DNA of 64,000 nucleotides from assembly GCF_030936135.1 (NCBI RefSeq), contig NC_082594.1:123976668-124040667 (forward strand). Reading direction: 5' to 3'. Position 1 is the first letter of the stretch. Each line of letters begins with the position of its first letter. A program made the translations under genes and the position numbers. The notes under the pieces are model-generated. The model made no database searches. It worked only from the letters and a program-made list of their open reading frames with translations, and was not told the origin of the DNA. Shown piece after piece: positions 26,481 through 35,855 of the stretch. Source of the stretch: Gavia stellata (lineage: Eukaryota > Chordata > Aves > Gaviiformes > Gaviidae).

Positions 26481-26850
26481 TCAGGGGAAGGGGCCTGCGC
26501 ATGCGCAGGGAGGGGCCGATGCGCCGCGCCGTCTTGTCCGGGCGCGGCACCGTCCTCGGGGTTCCGCGGCTGCACGGCGAAGGTTCCGCTTCTCTCTTCT
26601 CCCCCCGCCGCAGGGCCCTGCGGGGTGCGGCGATCCCCCGGGGCAGGCCCGGGCCGGCGGCACGGTCTGCACCGGGACCCGCGGGGAGCCTCCGGGCCCC
26701 GAGGGAGGGCTGCCGGGGCGAGGCCTCGCGGGGGGACAGCCGTTACGGGTGGTGGCGGGGAGGGCTGCGGCCGGGCCCTGCCGCCCTGCTGGGCTGGGGC
26801 TGGGGCCTGAGGGGTTTGTCAGCCCGGTGTGGTGGTCGGCGATTTATTTA
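25850..26850. promoter_or_regulatory. Bidirectional CpG-island promoter, TRMT10C / TXNL4B
   Basis: CpG-dense block between the divergent TRMT10C (-) and TXNL4B (+) 5' ends. The inferred TRMT10C exon 1 donor is at 26480 and the TXNL4B start codon at 26952, so both start sites should fall within a few hundred bases. A perfect NRF1-type palindrome sits between them. No TATA box. Many long overlapping frames on both strands are composition artefacts. Confidence 0.7.
26494..26509. promoter_or_regulatory. NRF1-type site, 16-bp perfect palindrome
   Basis: CCTGCGCATGCGCAGG reads the same on both strands and contains the full NRF1 consensus TGCGCATGCGCA. NRF1 is a known activator of nuclear genes for mitochondrial proteins, which suits TRMT10C. 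The site is placed to serve TXNL4B as well. Binding is inferred from sequence alone. Confidence 0.7.
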
Positions 26851-26951
26851 TCTTTTTTTTAATAGCATAGAGAAGTTTCGCTGGTTTTTGACCCAGATCT
26901 TTTTTCCTAACCGTCAGGTAGGGATTTTAGTGGAAGCCGTGGTCTGACAGG

Positions 26952-28185
26952 ATGAGTTTTCTGCTGCCCAAACTGACCTGTAAGAGGGAGGTGGATCAGG
27001 CAATAAAAAGCGTGGCCGAGAAGGTTTTGGTTCTCCGGTTTGGAAGAGATAACGATGCTGTTTGTCTGCAGCTCGATGATATTGTAAGAGCAATTTTTTT
27101 TTTTTTTTTTTTTTTAAAGACTGCTAGTATAGGTGTTGCATACAAGAGAATGTCATGCTGCTTTTGGATAATACGGTGTCTCATGAAAATTTTGGCGACA
27201 ATTAAATGCAAAATTAAATAATACTATATTCATAAAACGGTTTGAAAATTAAACAAATGTTTATGTTATTGTAGTGGGTGTACGAAGTGCTTGAAGTAGA
27301 TAAGACATTATATTCTAGCCCTGCTTAAACTGATAAGACATAAGGGAAATGGGCTTTATAAAGTTTGCCACCCTTTCTCCTCTTGTGTCTCTATCCATTT
27401 GTCATCAGTGTTTCTCACTCTTTTCAGCTTGCAAAGACAGCTCACGACCTAAGTAAAATGGCAGTCGTTTACCTGGTGGACGTGGACAAGGTTCCAGTGT
27501 ACACCCAGTATTTTGACATCAGTTATATTCCATCTACTGTATTTTTCTTCAATGGACAACACATGAAGGTTGATTATGGGTATGTCATCCTACCTGGCAT
27601 TATCTATGATGTCTGTAAGAATTATCAGTCTTTCTCTATGTTACCATGTCTGGGGAAGGTAATGCTTGAAAACTATAATGTTGTTACCAGCATCTGCACT
27701 GAGAACTCTGTAGGAAGCCAGAAGAACGTAAAATTAAGAAGTATTTTGAAACATGCTCTGACTGTGTCAGCTGTGAAACATGCCTGACTCTGCAAAAAAT
27801 AGTATGGTTAAAGTCTTAGACATGACACTGCACCTTTTTGGACTTTGGAGGTCACAGTATACTCCTGACTCACTTATGCCGTTAACAGTGTGATTCATTC
27901 TTTCAGAATGACCCAATCAAAACCCCTAATTTCATTATGTATCTTTTCTTGTCTTTAGGTATTTTTGCTCTGAACACTTCAACCTTACAATTCTACCTTT
28001 ATCTTACACTTATATTTAGGTCTCCAGATCATACCAAATTTGTAGGAAGCTTCAAAACAAAGCAAGACTTTATAGATCTGATTGAAGTGATTTACCGTGG
28101 AGCAATGCGTGGAAAGCTTATTGTGAGAAGTCCTATTGATCCCAAAAACATTCCTAAATACGACCTTCTCTACCAAGGAATTTAA
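26952..28185 (+). CDS. TXNL4B: TXNL4B (Dim2-like), thioredoxin-like splicing factor (complete)
   Basis: Dim-family thioredoxin-fold protein of the nucleus, reported to bind PRPF6 and act in pre-mRNA splicing and cell-cycle progression. It is a paralogue of TXNL4A/Dim1. Three coding exons: 26952-27083, 27428-27579 and 28020-28185 (stop TAA 28183-28185), with GT-AG borders and matching phases, encode 149 aa as in human. It begins [20 protein letters not shown], passes [17 protein letters not shown], then [20 protein letters not shown], and ends [15 protein letters not shown]. The fold is thioredoxin-like but, as known for the family, has no CxxC redox pair. Exon boundaries show that this is a spliced gene, not a processed copy. 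A noncoding first exon in the CpG island is likely; possible acceptors before the ATG lie near 26865 and 26917. The human gene lies on 16q22 beside DHX38, so this position is unexpected. Confidence 0.95.
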
Positions 28186-28385
28186 TGGGTTGACCTGAGA
28201 TAAAGAATTACGGAAATGGCCGATGTTCTAGATCCCTTTTTTTCTTCAAGCATTTCTAGCCACCTCTGACACCGTGGGACAGTTTGAGCATTTATGTTGA
28301 AGGATCATATTGGTCTCCTTCTGAAGACAGACATTCTGTCACCTCGCAGTTCTCTTGTAAATAAAGCTACATGTTCATGCATGGA
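28186..28385 (+). other. TXNL4B: TXNL4B 3'UTR and poly(A) signal
   Basis: An AATAAA hexamer at 28360-28365, about 175 nt past the stop, is followed by a T/G-containing stretch. It is the probable cleavage signal and gives a short 3'UTR. Confidence 0.65.
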
Positions 28386-29690
28386 ATTCACACAAGTGAC
28401 TATTCTTTGAGTTGCATGCTGACCAGCACCTACAAAACAGGTAGGTTGTACACATCCTCAGTGACGACATCTCCAGTGCAACTTTCTTAAGTGAACTAAA
28501 GCACCGTGTAGTCTATTAATTGTCTATTTAGTACCATTTTTATTCAGATGCAATAACAGTAAACCTATCTTTATTTAAAAAGCTATGCTCGCTCTCAAGA
28601 GCATTCAACTGACCGTGCCTTTACAATGGCATTTTACACTTTTACCCATTACTGGATAATGGGACGGAAGCTTTTTCAAACAGTATTAGAGACTAAGGAA
28701 ATGTGAAATGGATATCAACACAAAAGGGAAGTTGACACTGTCTTTTCTCTGGCACCCAGTATTACTGTTCAACAATTTTTTTGACAGAGATGGGAACTGA
28801 AGTTGTAGGACAAGGTTTTGTCATCCTTCAAAGCTCTTTCGCAGCCACTGAACACTTTTAATTCCCACAGGATTAAACTGGAAATTCAGAATAACCATTT
28901 TGTTTACATTCACTTTAAAGGTTATTTGACCTTCTTCTTGTACAAATTGCAAACCTTGAGTATGGACATTTCAAAACTGTCTCTATTTCCCACCGCTGCC
29001 TAAAATTAAACAGCTGAGAGAAAACAGCAATATCATTTTTTGCATCAGTTTGGTAATTGCAGGTTGCTAGAGTATTGTATTTCTATAGCAGCTCATGCCC
29101 AGTAATCTCACTGGCTTAGCTGGCTTTAAAATGGAAATTACTTTAGCTCACTATATCATGTTTGGGGCATACCATCTCTCACTGGAGGGAAGGTAGTAGT
29201 ATATAGTTCCTTGAATTATCGTTCAACTTAACGGTAAACGTTTCGAGGAGGAAGGTGGATGTTCCAGCTCCTGAAAGATTTTAAACACTATATGGTATAT
29301 AGTGGGAAGGAAATAGATCCTTTACATGCTTTTTGTGTTCTGGATTTGTCCTTTTGTTGAAAGCTATGCATTTAAGAAGCAAGTGTTTTCCTGATAGATT
29401 AGTCTGATTATAGAGCCATAACTGCAGAATGTTTATTTAAAAAATGATACAGATAAGAGTTGATATACCTTAACATCTTTAGTTGGTGCAACTTTAAATT
29501 TCACAGCTAGCTGAAGGGTTGCGGCTTAAAGCTTTCAACAATGCACTTCTTTCCTAATAATTAACTTGTATCTGTGTGTTTGTCAAAACCAAAGAAACTA
29601 GCTTCAAACTTAGAACTGGAAGTTGCTCCACAGTGAGAGGAAGGTCCGTAGATGACTGAAAGGTGCAGGGGCAGTTATGAAAGGAAGAGA
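28386..29690. other. Convergent TXNL4B-FAM172B gap
   Basis: About 1.3 kb of AT-rich sequence between the two convergent 3' ends. I see no gene, RNA or recognisable repeat. Confidence 0.5.
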
Positions 29691-29717
29691 CCACTATCAA
29701 GAACAAATCAGCATACC

Positions 29718-29727
29718 TTTATTTATT
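29718..29727 (-). promoter_or_regulatory. Poly(A) hexamers overlapping the FAM172B stop codon
   Basis: On the minus strand two AATAAA hexamers overlap here. One (29722-29727) is the last two codons, Asn-Lys. The next (29718-29723) takes in the TAA stop at 29719-29721. A T/G-rich stretch follows at about 29670-29705. If used, they give a 3'UTR of only some 10-30 nt. Confidence 0.5.
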
Positions 29728-30780
29728 GCTTCTCTTCTTACTTGTTCTGCTTCTGGTTGCAACAGGTGAATGCCTAAAGGCTGTTGTGGTCTTTGCTTTC
29801 AGCGTGCTCTTCAGGTACTTAAAGACAGCATGTAAGCAGCAGGAGGGTGCTAAACCACACTTTTCCGTTCCAGCAGAGACAGTAGGACAATTCAGTTTCA
29901 CGAGAGAGCCCACAGCTTTATCTAGAGGCTTACGGTTTGACACCCATTCACGGCAGTATTTCTGTATCCATTCTTGTATTTGTGGATCGCTTCTAGTCTG
30001 GTGCTGCGTGTTGTGCATGGAGTCAATGAATGCCACAGCGTACACTTTATTCATTACCTCCCATTTTCTCTGCACCAGCAGATCGACGAACACCAAGCCA
30101 CCATAGCCATGGGCAATGAAGGCCACGTTCTTGGCTGCGCACTTTGAAATGAAGTGATCCCATACATACATGGTATGCTCCTCGGGGCTGCTGCTGCCCC
30201 TCTTGGGGATCCACCAGACGGACTGTGTAGAAGTCAGTGCTTCTTCCCTGGTAGAAAAGCTTAACCTCTCCTTTTCAGTCTTCAGATCAACAAAGTTGTC
30301 ATTGGGATTCAGTACAATCACTCCCCCATGGCTTTGAAGGGCCATTTTGATGAATGGTATTTGTGTTCCATGCCCCAGGCCTTCGCTGACAATCGTCCTT
30401 TGCCCCCACTGTCCGGCACAGAAAACTCCACGGTCTTGAAGAAGGACGATTAGGCTAGAGGAACTTGTTAGTGCATTCTCGCTCATGAAAAAAAAACTTC
30501 TCGGTTCATCCTCTGTGGCATCAGTAGGAATATAAACTTTCTGCAGCATGCAGACTTTTTCCAGGAGCTCATAAACATATTGGGTAATCAAATGTCCCAA
30601 AACTTGATAGCGTTTATGATTCTGCTCATGGGCATTCTTGTAATAATTGAAAACAAAGGACTCATTTGTATCCAGATGCCTCAGTTCCCCTTTTATATTG
30701 AAGTCGTACTTCAGTTCCTCTTGATACTCTGAACCCTCTATTAGTTTCCTGAAGCTTAGTTCGTGCTGTATTTGTAACCA
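29719..30780 (-). CDS. FAM172B: FAM172B / ARB2B-like protein, main coding exon (5' exon not placed)
   Basis: Paralogue of FAM172A/ARB2A, an alpha/beta-hydrolase-like Arb2-domain protein; FAM172A is nuclear and linked to AGO2 and chromatin-coupled splicing. One minus-strand exon of 354 codons runs from an AG acceptor at 30781-30783 (first codon TGG, phase 0) to the TAA at 29719-29721. Family blocks in order: EGSEYQEELKYDFNIKGELR, YVYELLEKVCMLQKVYIPTD, GTQIPFIKMALQSHGGVIVL, SSPEEHTMYVWDHFISKC and AFIAHGYGGLVFVDLLVQRK. A basic tail ends TSKKRSNK. FAM172A has HSYGG at the nucleophile elbow; here it is HGYGG. The Lys/Arg-rich linker that FAM172A carries before SPEEH is much shorter. There is no internal ATG before the conserved N-terminal block, so the start must lie in an upstream exon. 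Human has only a pseudogene (FAM172BP/ARB2BP) at this locus. Name confidence is high, catalytic role doubtful. Confidence 0.88.
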   Translation of the reverse strand, partial: WLQIQHELSFRKLIEGSEYQEELKYDFNIKGELRHLDTNESFVFNYYKNAHEQNHKRYQVLGHLITQYVYELLEKVCMLQKVYIPTDATEDEPRSFFFMSENALTSSSSLIVLLQDRGVFCAGQWGQRTIVSEGLGHGTQIPFIKMALQSHGGVIVLNPNDNFVDLKTEKERLSFSTREEALTSTQSVWWIPKRGSSSPEEHTMYVWDHFISKCAAKNVAFIAHGYGGLVFVDLLVQRKWEVMNKVYAVAFIDSMHNTQHQTRSDPQIQEWIQKYCREWVSNRKPLDKAVGSLVKLNCPTVSAGTEKCGLAPSCCLHAVFKYLKSTLKAKTTTAFRHSPVATRSRTSKKRSNK

Positions 30781-33589
30781 CTACAAATTAAGAAAACTGT
30801 GTCAATGTAGCGATAGACTTCCATACCACACCTGCATAAAGAACACCTATTGTATTAGAATTCAGATTTAAAAATGGTTACAAACAAAATACTCATTGAT
30901 ACAGACTATCTCTTGGTGGTCTGTAGTAAAGCAGCTGCTTGTAACACCTCTCACAGATTTCGGTTGCTAAATTCCAACAGCAGTACATTAATACTAATCT
31001 CTCCAGTTGTTGGTTCATCCTTGCAAGCACTTGCCACGTGGAAATTGTGGAATGGATGACAATAAGCTAGCCACTGTGATCCAGGAACAGGAGAAAAGAA
31101 AGTCCATGCAGCAAACTTCCATGAGATTAGATTGAGGTCTCTAGTTTCAGCTAAGATAATTTTTCAACTTGTATGACGGATCAACTGATAAGAATTATAC
31201 CAGGAAGTGGTTTTCATGCAACTGAAAAACTAAGCTTATCATAACCTTCTGTTTTCCTGGTAGCTCTTCAGTTTACTACTGATTGTCCCTGGCTGTAGAA
31301 TGGTAAACATGGGCTAACCTTTGGTGTGGTTAGAATCCTACTTTTACAGGTTTTTTGTCCTAACAGCAGAGATTTGCAAGCATTAAATTCCCACAATTAT
31401 CAGTATTTTTAAAATTAATTTATCATCTTAACATAGTAATTTTGTTTTGGCAAATGGTTTATATGAAGTTATATTTGGCAAATACATAGGTACAAGCTAC
31501 TATACACCTTTAAATTTTTCTTGCCGACCTAACGGTGTTTTTTAGAACAGAGTAAATCACATTCTGACTATGTTAAAACTCATTATATGATCTGATAAAG
31601 CTGATTACTAGGATAGAAAGTGACCTGAAAATCTTCATGTAAGTGACTTGAGTTGGAGCCCGACTCCTTCATGGAATGCAAATTTCCTTGAGTAAGCTGC
31701 TTAGCATATTGAAAATTATTTCTTACACTTGCAAATTAAAAAAAAAAAAAAAAGTTCTTTGCTTTTCAACAGAGCAACACCAAATACATTTTACTTTTGA
31801 GCAATCTCCATTGGGTCAGAGATGTTAAGTCATCTCTTCAGGGTCATTCCTGTCTTCTGATTAATAGAGAGTAGGCTAGAAAATGCTGCCTTCTCCTTTT
31901 TTATGTCATCGAGTAAGTACACATAGAAAAGGGAAAAAAATCAGATTCTATGATACATAAACTATTTACTGTCTTGCCAGTTTCTTGGAATGGAAACAGC
32001 ACAAAGAAGTTGCAAGTGCATGTGTTCATCTATGATTTTTTCATTCTGTAGGAAGGCATGAAAGACACAAAGGAGATGGGAGGACAGCCTGTTTGCAATA
32101 CTGCTGAAATATGGGCAATTCACACAAAAGAGGTCATATTTAGTAGGGAGGAAGCTACCCATATTCATGTTGTTTTCCCCATGCAATGAAGCAGGAGAAA
32201 CATGGACATAGTTTAAGCAAAGATGTCTGTGGAGAAAGGTGAAGCACAGAGGAAGCATTCCACAACAGTTAGGAATAGGTAAATGCAGTTTCCTCCAGAG
32301 TGGCATGCTGTCCAGAACTTCTCTCAGTCCCCTTCTCTCCTCACCCCTAAAAAGCTGGAGACTGTAGTTTCCCAAGATAGTATGAACAGGAAGTTACTCT
32401 GCTCTTACTTCAGCTACTAGCAACAACATTGCTTTTTCAGTTCCAAAACAAAACAAGGATACGTGATTCCAAATTAAACCCTGCATATGTAATATTGAAC
32501 ACCTACTTAAATATCTACCTTACAAAGCATTGTAAAAGGCTTCTGAAGATTTCAGGAAACAGAAAGAAAAAAATACAGTTTTACATCAAGCATAGGTATG
32601 ACTTCTCTTCCTACAATTGCCTTCAAGGTGTGAACAGAAAAGTTTTGAAGCAATTTAGAGTGGGTTATCACTTAAAAGTTCGCTTGAATAGCGCCTTAGA
32701 ATCATATACTTATCAGTCTGGAGAACTAATTTTATTGTAGTTATGCCATTTATAGAATTAAAAACCAGCAGTTATAGATTGTTCTAGATACAGCTGCATA
32801 ATGCATTTACTTCTTTTTGGCAAATGTACATTCTAAATCAGTGATGACTGCTGCTTGTGCTTTATTGTCTATATAAAAATGCAATATTCAAGGGTGTTTA
32901 TTCTGGCAGCCTTTACAATTGCTATTTTTATTTTAAAAAATTACTGGGGGGGGGAGAATCCCTCTTTCCCTTCCTCCCACATTTCTGTTTGGATTGTAAG
33001 ATTCTTCAGCTGTAAATTTGGCTAGTGATTGTTACAGCAGTTGGCATATTTGAAACACTACTGCAGTATTACTCTTTATGAGATTTTCCATTTGAAAACC
33101 GTTTCCTTTGTTCCAATAAAGCCCAACGTTACCGTATGCTCTCCTGTAAAATCTGTCATCATCACAGAGGGAAGTCTTTTTCACTCTGGGATTGTAGGCA
33201 ATTTCTCTGCATGAAAGAAAATAAACCCATCTTAGTTGAGGTTTCATTACTTTATGTACTTTATTCTGGGGTGTATCTATGAAATGTGTCAGTTGCTGAT
33301 AGATGAGGCCATCTAAAGCGTTTCAACGAGAGTTCCAAGCTAGCATCTCGCGTTTGTAATTCACACCTGACCCTAAGGTAAAGCTAAACCTCTTGGGCGT
33401 GAAACGAAGAAGTTCTCAAAACTAGCTGTGCACAGCTTCCCGTTACTTGATATAACAGCACTCCCAAGAGGACAAAAGAGAAAGCTACACCCAAAACTTA
33501 CAATTCTGAAGCTGCCCTGAAAAAAAAAAAAAAAGAAGAAAAAAAAGCAGCACCCACCGCAAAACCCCACAGGCCGGTCTTTGTTTCCA
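30781..33589 (-). other. FAM172B 5' intron region, no exon identified
   Basis: About 2.8 kb upstream of the main FAM172B exon. The upstream exon must end in phase 0, but I could not identify it with confidence. An ATG-led minus-strand frame at 33485-33832 in the CpG island is possible but weak: no strong phase 0 donor follows. An A-run lies near 31738-31753 and G-rich runs near 32946-32953. No other gene is seen. Confidence 0.4.
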
Positions 33590-34960
33590 CTCGGCCGTGG
33601 GAGGATTTCCAAGGCCAGCGGCTGAACCCGCGGCGGCAGCCGAGGTGAGGAGGGCGCTGCCCGCCGCTGCCGGGGGCGCCCAGTCCTGCCCGCCGGCTGA
33701 CCCTCCCCGCCGGCGGTGGCAGCAGCCGGGCGTGCGCGCTGCCCTCGGCTGGCGAGGTTCGCCCGCCGCCTGGGGTCGGGCTGAAGTACGGGCTGAGGCC
33801 TCAGGGGGAAGAGGCGGCTGGCGCGGTGCCATTTAAGCCTGGTCCGGTTGGGTTGTGTATTACTTCTTTAAAAATACCGGGGTTTTCTTGATTCCTTCCA
33901 CAAGGTGTAGTATTTCTCCCCTTTCCTTAACGTTTGCTAGCCGGCGCTTCCTTTATCGCGTCCACGTTACTACTGGTTTTGTTACTCCCCGTCGGTTTGG
34001 CAGGTGCGGGGAAGCGCGTGTAGCAGCACACCTGCGCCGCTGTCGTTTGCCCCGCGCCGGGTACGTTTTTTCCCCTCAGCGGTTCGCGATCAGGCTAATC
34101 CCAAGGAAGCCAAACACCGGTGAGGCACGCCCGTGGGGGGGAGGCGGGCAGCAGGGGCCGGCGGCGGTTTGTAGGGCTGGCGTTGGGGCAGGCAGTGCGC
34201 GCTCGGGGAGCGGGAGGGGCTGAGGGGAGCGCGGGCTGGCACCTGAGGGGCGGGGGGGGCGGTTACTGCCGTTACGGGGCGGGGCGGGCGGGTCCTCCCG
34301 GGCGGGCGGGGGCGGTGCCCAGCCCGGAAGTAGCCGGGGAAGCTGCGCAGGCGGTGGCGGGGCCTGGGTAAACAACAACAGCGGCGGCGGCGCGGCTGTG
34401 GCGGTGAGTGGTGCGAGCGCCGCTGGCGTGGCTCGCTTTCCGCCCTTCGGCCGCTGAAGGAGGCGAGGGGGTGTTGAAATAAAGCTGGTCGGTAGTGCTC
34501 CGGGGGGGTCCTGCGCGGTCGGTGTCCTCGGGGGCTGGGCCGTCCGCGGTGTCTGTCGCGAACGAGCGAAGCCGGCAGGGAAGGGCGGGTGAGGGGCCGG
34601 ACACCGCGGGAGGGGAGGGAGGAGGAGCAGCGGCGGCGTTGCTGCTCCTTTGTGAGGAGGCTGGGGGGAGCGCGTAGGAACGTGGAACTGCTGACCCTCG
34701 GCACCTCTCCGTTTGTCAGTGGGGAGCCCCTTCCCTTCCCAGCGGGGGGAGCCGGCGGCTGGGTTAGGGGGTGCGGGGAGACCCCGCTCTGTCCCGCCGC
34801 CCTCCTGCTCGGCGGCGGCGGGCTCGTGTGGTGATGGCGCGGGCAGAGCCGCCCCTGGGTAGTGCCTCTGTTTCCCCCCGGAGCTGTCAGGAGGCCGCCG
34901 TTTGTCAGCTTTGCCTCTTCTCAGGCAGTCGTTTGGCTTTCTTGTTAATAGCCCATAGGT
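33590..34960. promoter_or_regulatory. CpG-island promoter region between FAM172B and SENP7
   Basis: Dense CpG block containing the inferred SENP7 first exon (donor after 34403) and, at its left end, the probable FAM172B start region. The plus strand at 34240-34318 is very G-rich with repeated GGGG/GGGCGGG tracts (SP1/GC boxes, quadruplex potential). An ETS-type CCGGAAGTAG lies at about 34324-34333. No TATA box. Confidence 0.65.
34330..34403 (+). other. SENP7: SENP7 noncoding exon 1 (3' end defined)
   Basis: A consensus donor (GCG/GTGAGT) at 34403-34404 follows a short CGG-trinucleotide run (about 34380-34392). It would splice to the acceptor TTTTTTCAG before 35845. The transcription start is not determined; the left border given is a guess. 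Confidence 0.4.
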
Positions 34961-35429
34961 GTTCCCCCACACCAGCGGGCTGGGGCTTTACGTTGAAAAA
35001 CCGCTGAGCTAAATGAAAGCATATGAACCTAAAGGGTCGTCTTGAGAGAGTTCGAACTAGCTGTAAGGTTCGGAGGTCTTACACCAGAGTAATACAGGGT
35101 ATTTATAGAGAGAATAAACCCCTATGAATGCTGGAAGCTGTGAAGCTTCCGCTGAGGAAGAAGTTTATCTGTTAACAGGAATCCTTGAATTTTATTTGTT
35201 CTTGGAGCTCCTGTAGTATTACAGATGTCTTCTGTGACTCCTTTTCACTTTATAATCAAAGCCTGAATTCCTTATTAGTTGTGTGCTTGCCAGGGGCTGG
35301 TGTTAAGCAGTAAATGCCTTCACTAAAGATAAATTCTAGTGAAAATTTCATTAACGGTTCTGTCCACGCTGACAATCCAGAGCCTTGCCCAAGCATGCAT
35401 CTCTCTTGCATTGTGGTTGTCAATGACTT

Positions 35430-35716
35430 TTTACCAAGGCCTGTAGTGGTAGGACAAGGGGCAATGGTTTTAAACTGAAAGAGGGTAGATTTAGGCTGGA
35501 CATAAGGAAGAAATTTCTTACAATGAGGGTGGTAAAACGCTGGGACAGGCTGCCCAGAGAAGTTGCGGGTGCCCCATTATTGGAAGTATTCAAGATCAGG
35601 TTGGACGGGGCTTTGAGCAACCTGAGCGAGTGGAAGGTGTCCCCCCGCCCCCATGGCAGGGCAGTTGGTCTAGATGATCTCTAAAGGTCCCTTCCAACCC
35701 AAACCGTTCTGTGAAT
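35430..35716 (+). mobile_element. CR1 LINE, 5'-truncated 3' end
   Basis: Matches the familiar 3' part of avian CR1 elements: AGGACAAGGGGCAATGGTTT, then TAGATTTAGGCTGGACATAA, GACAGGCTGCCCAGAGAAGT, and the terminal TCTAGATGATCTCTAAAGGT leading to TTCCAACCC and a TTCTGTGA-type tail. About 290 bp in sense orientation, 5' truncated as usual, in the first SENP7 intron. Noncoding. Confidence 0.92.
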
Positions 35717-35855
35717 GAGTTTTCTTATGCTAGCTTGCTCAAAAATGATTTTCTTGTTCTCACTTAGTACCTACTACTGTGGTCCTGCTCCCCTCTGAAT
35801 AAATAAATCACAAATTGCTAAGCTTATTTTGTATCTTTTTTCAGTAGAGAAAATC

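Noticed and set aside
26023-26947. Frames of up to 256 codons in the TRMT10C/TXNL4B island
   Set aside because: Composition artefacts. The longest ends just before the TXNL4B start and shows no homology I recognise.
31962-32375. 137-codon minus-strand frame upstream of FAM172B as a missing exon
   Set aside because: It begins at a TTG, has no resemblance to the FAM172A N terminus and no suitable phase 0 donor.
34076-34972. 298-codon minus-strand open frame in the SENP7 CpG island, with other long frames beside it
   Set aside because: Pro/Arg/Ala-rich composition with several overlapping frames on both strands, no family motif; explained by GC-rich sequence lacking stops.
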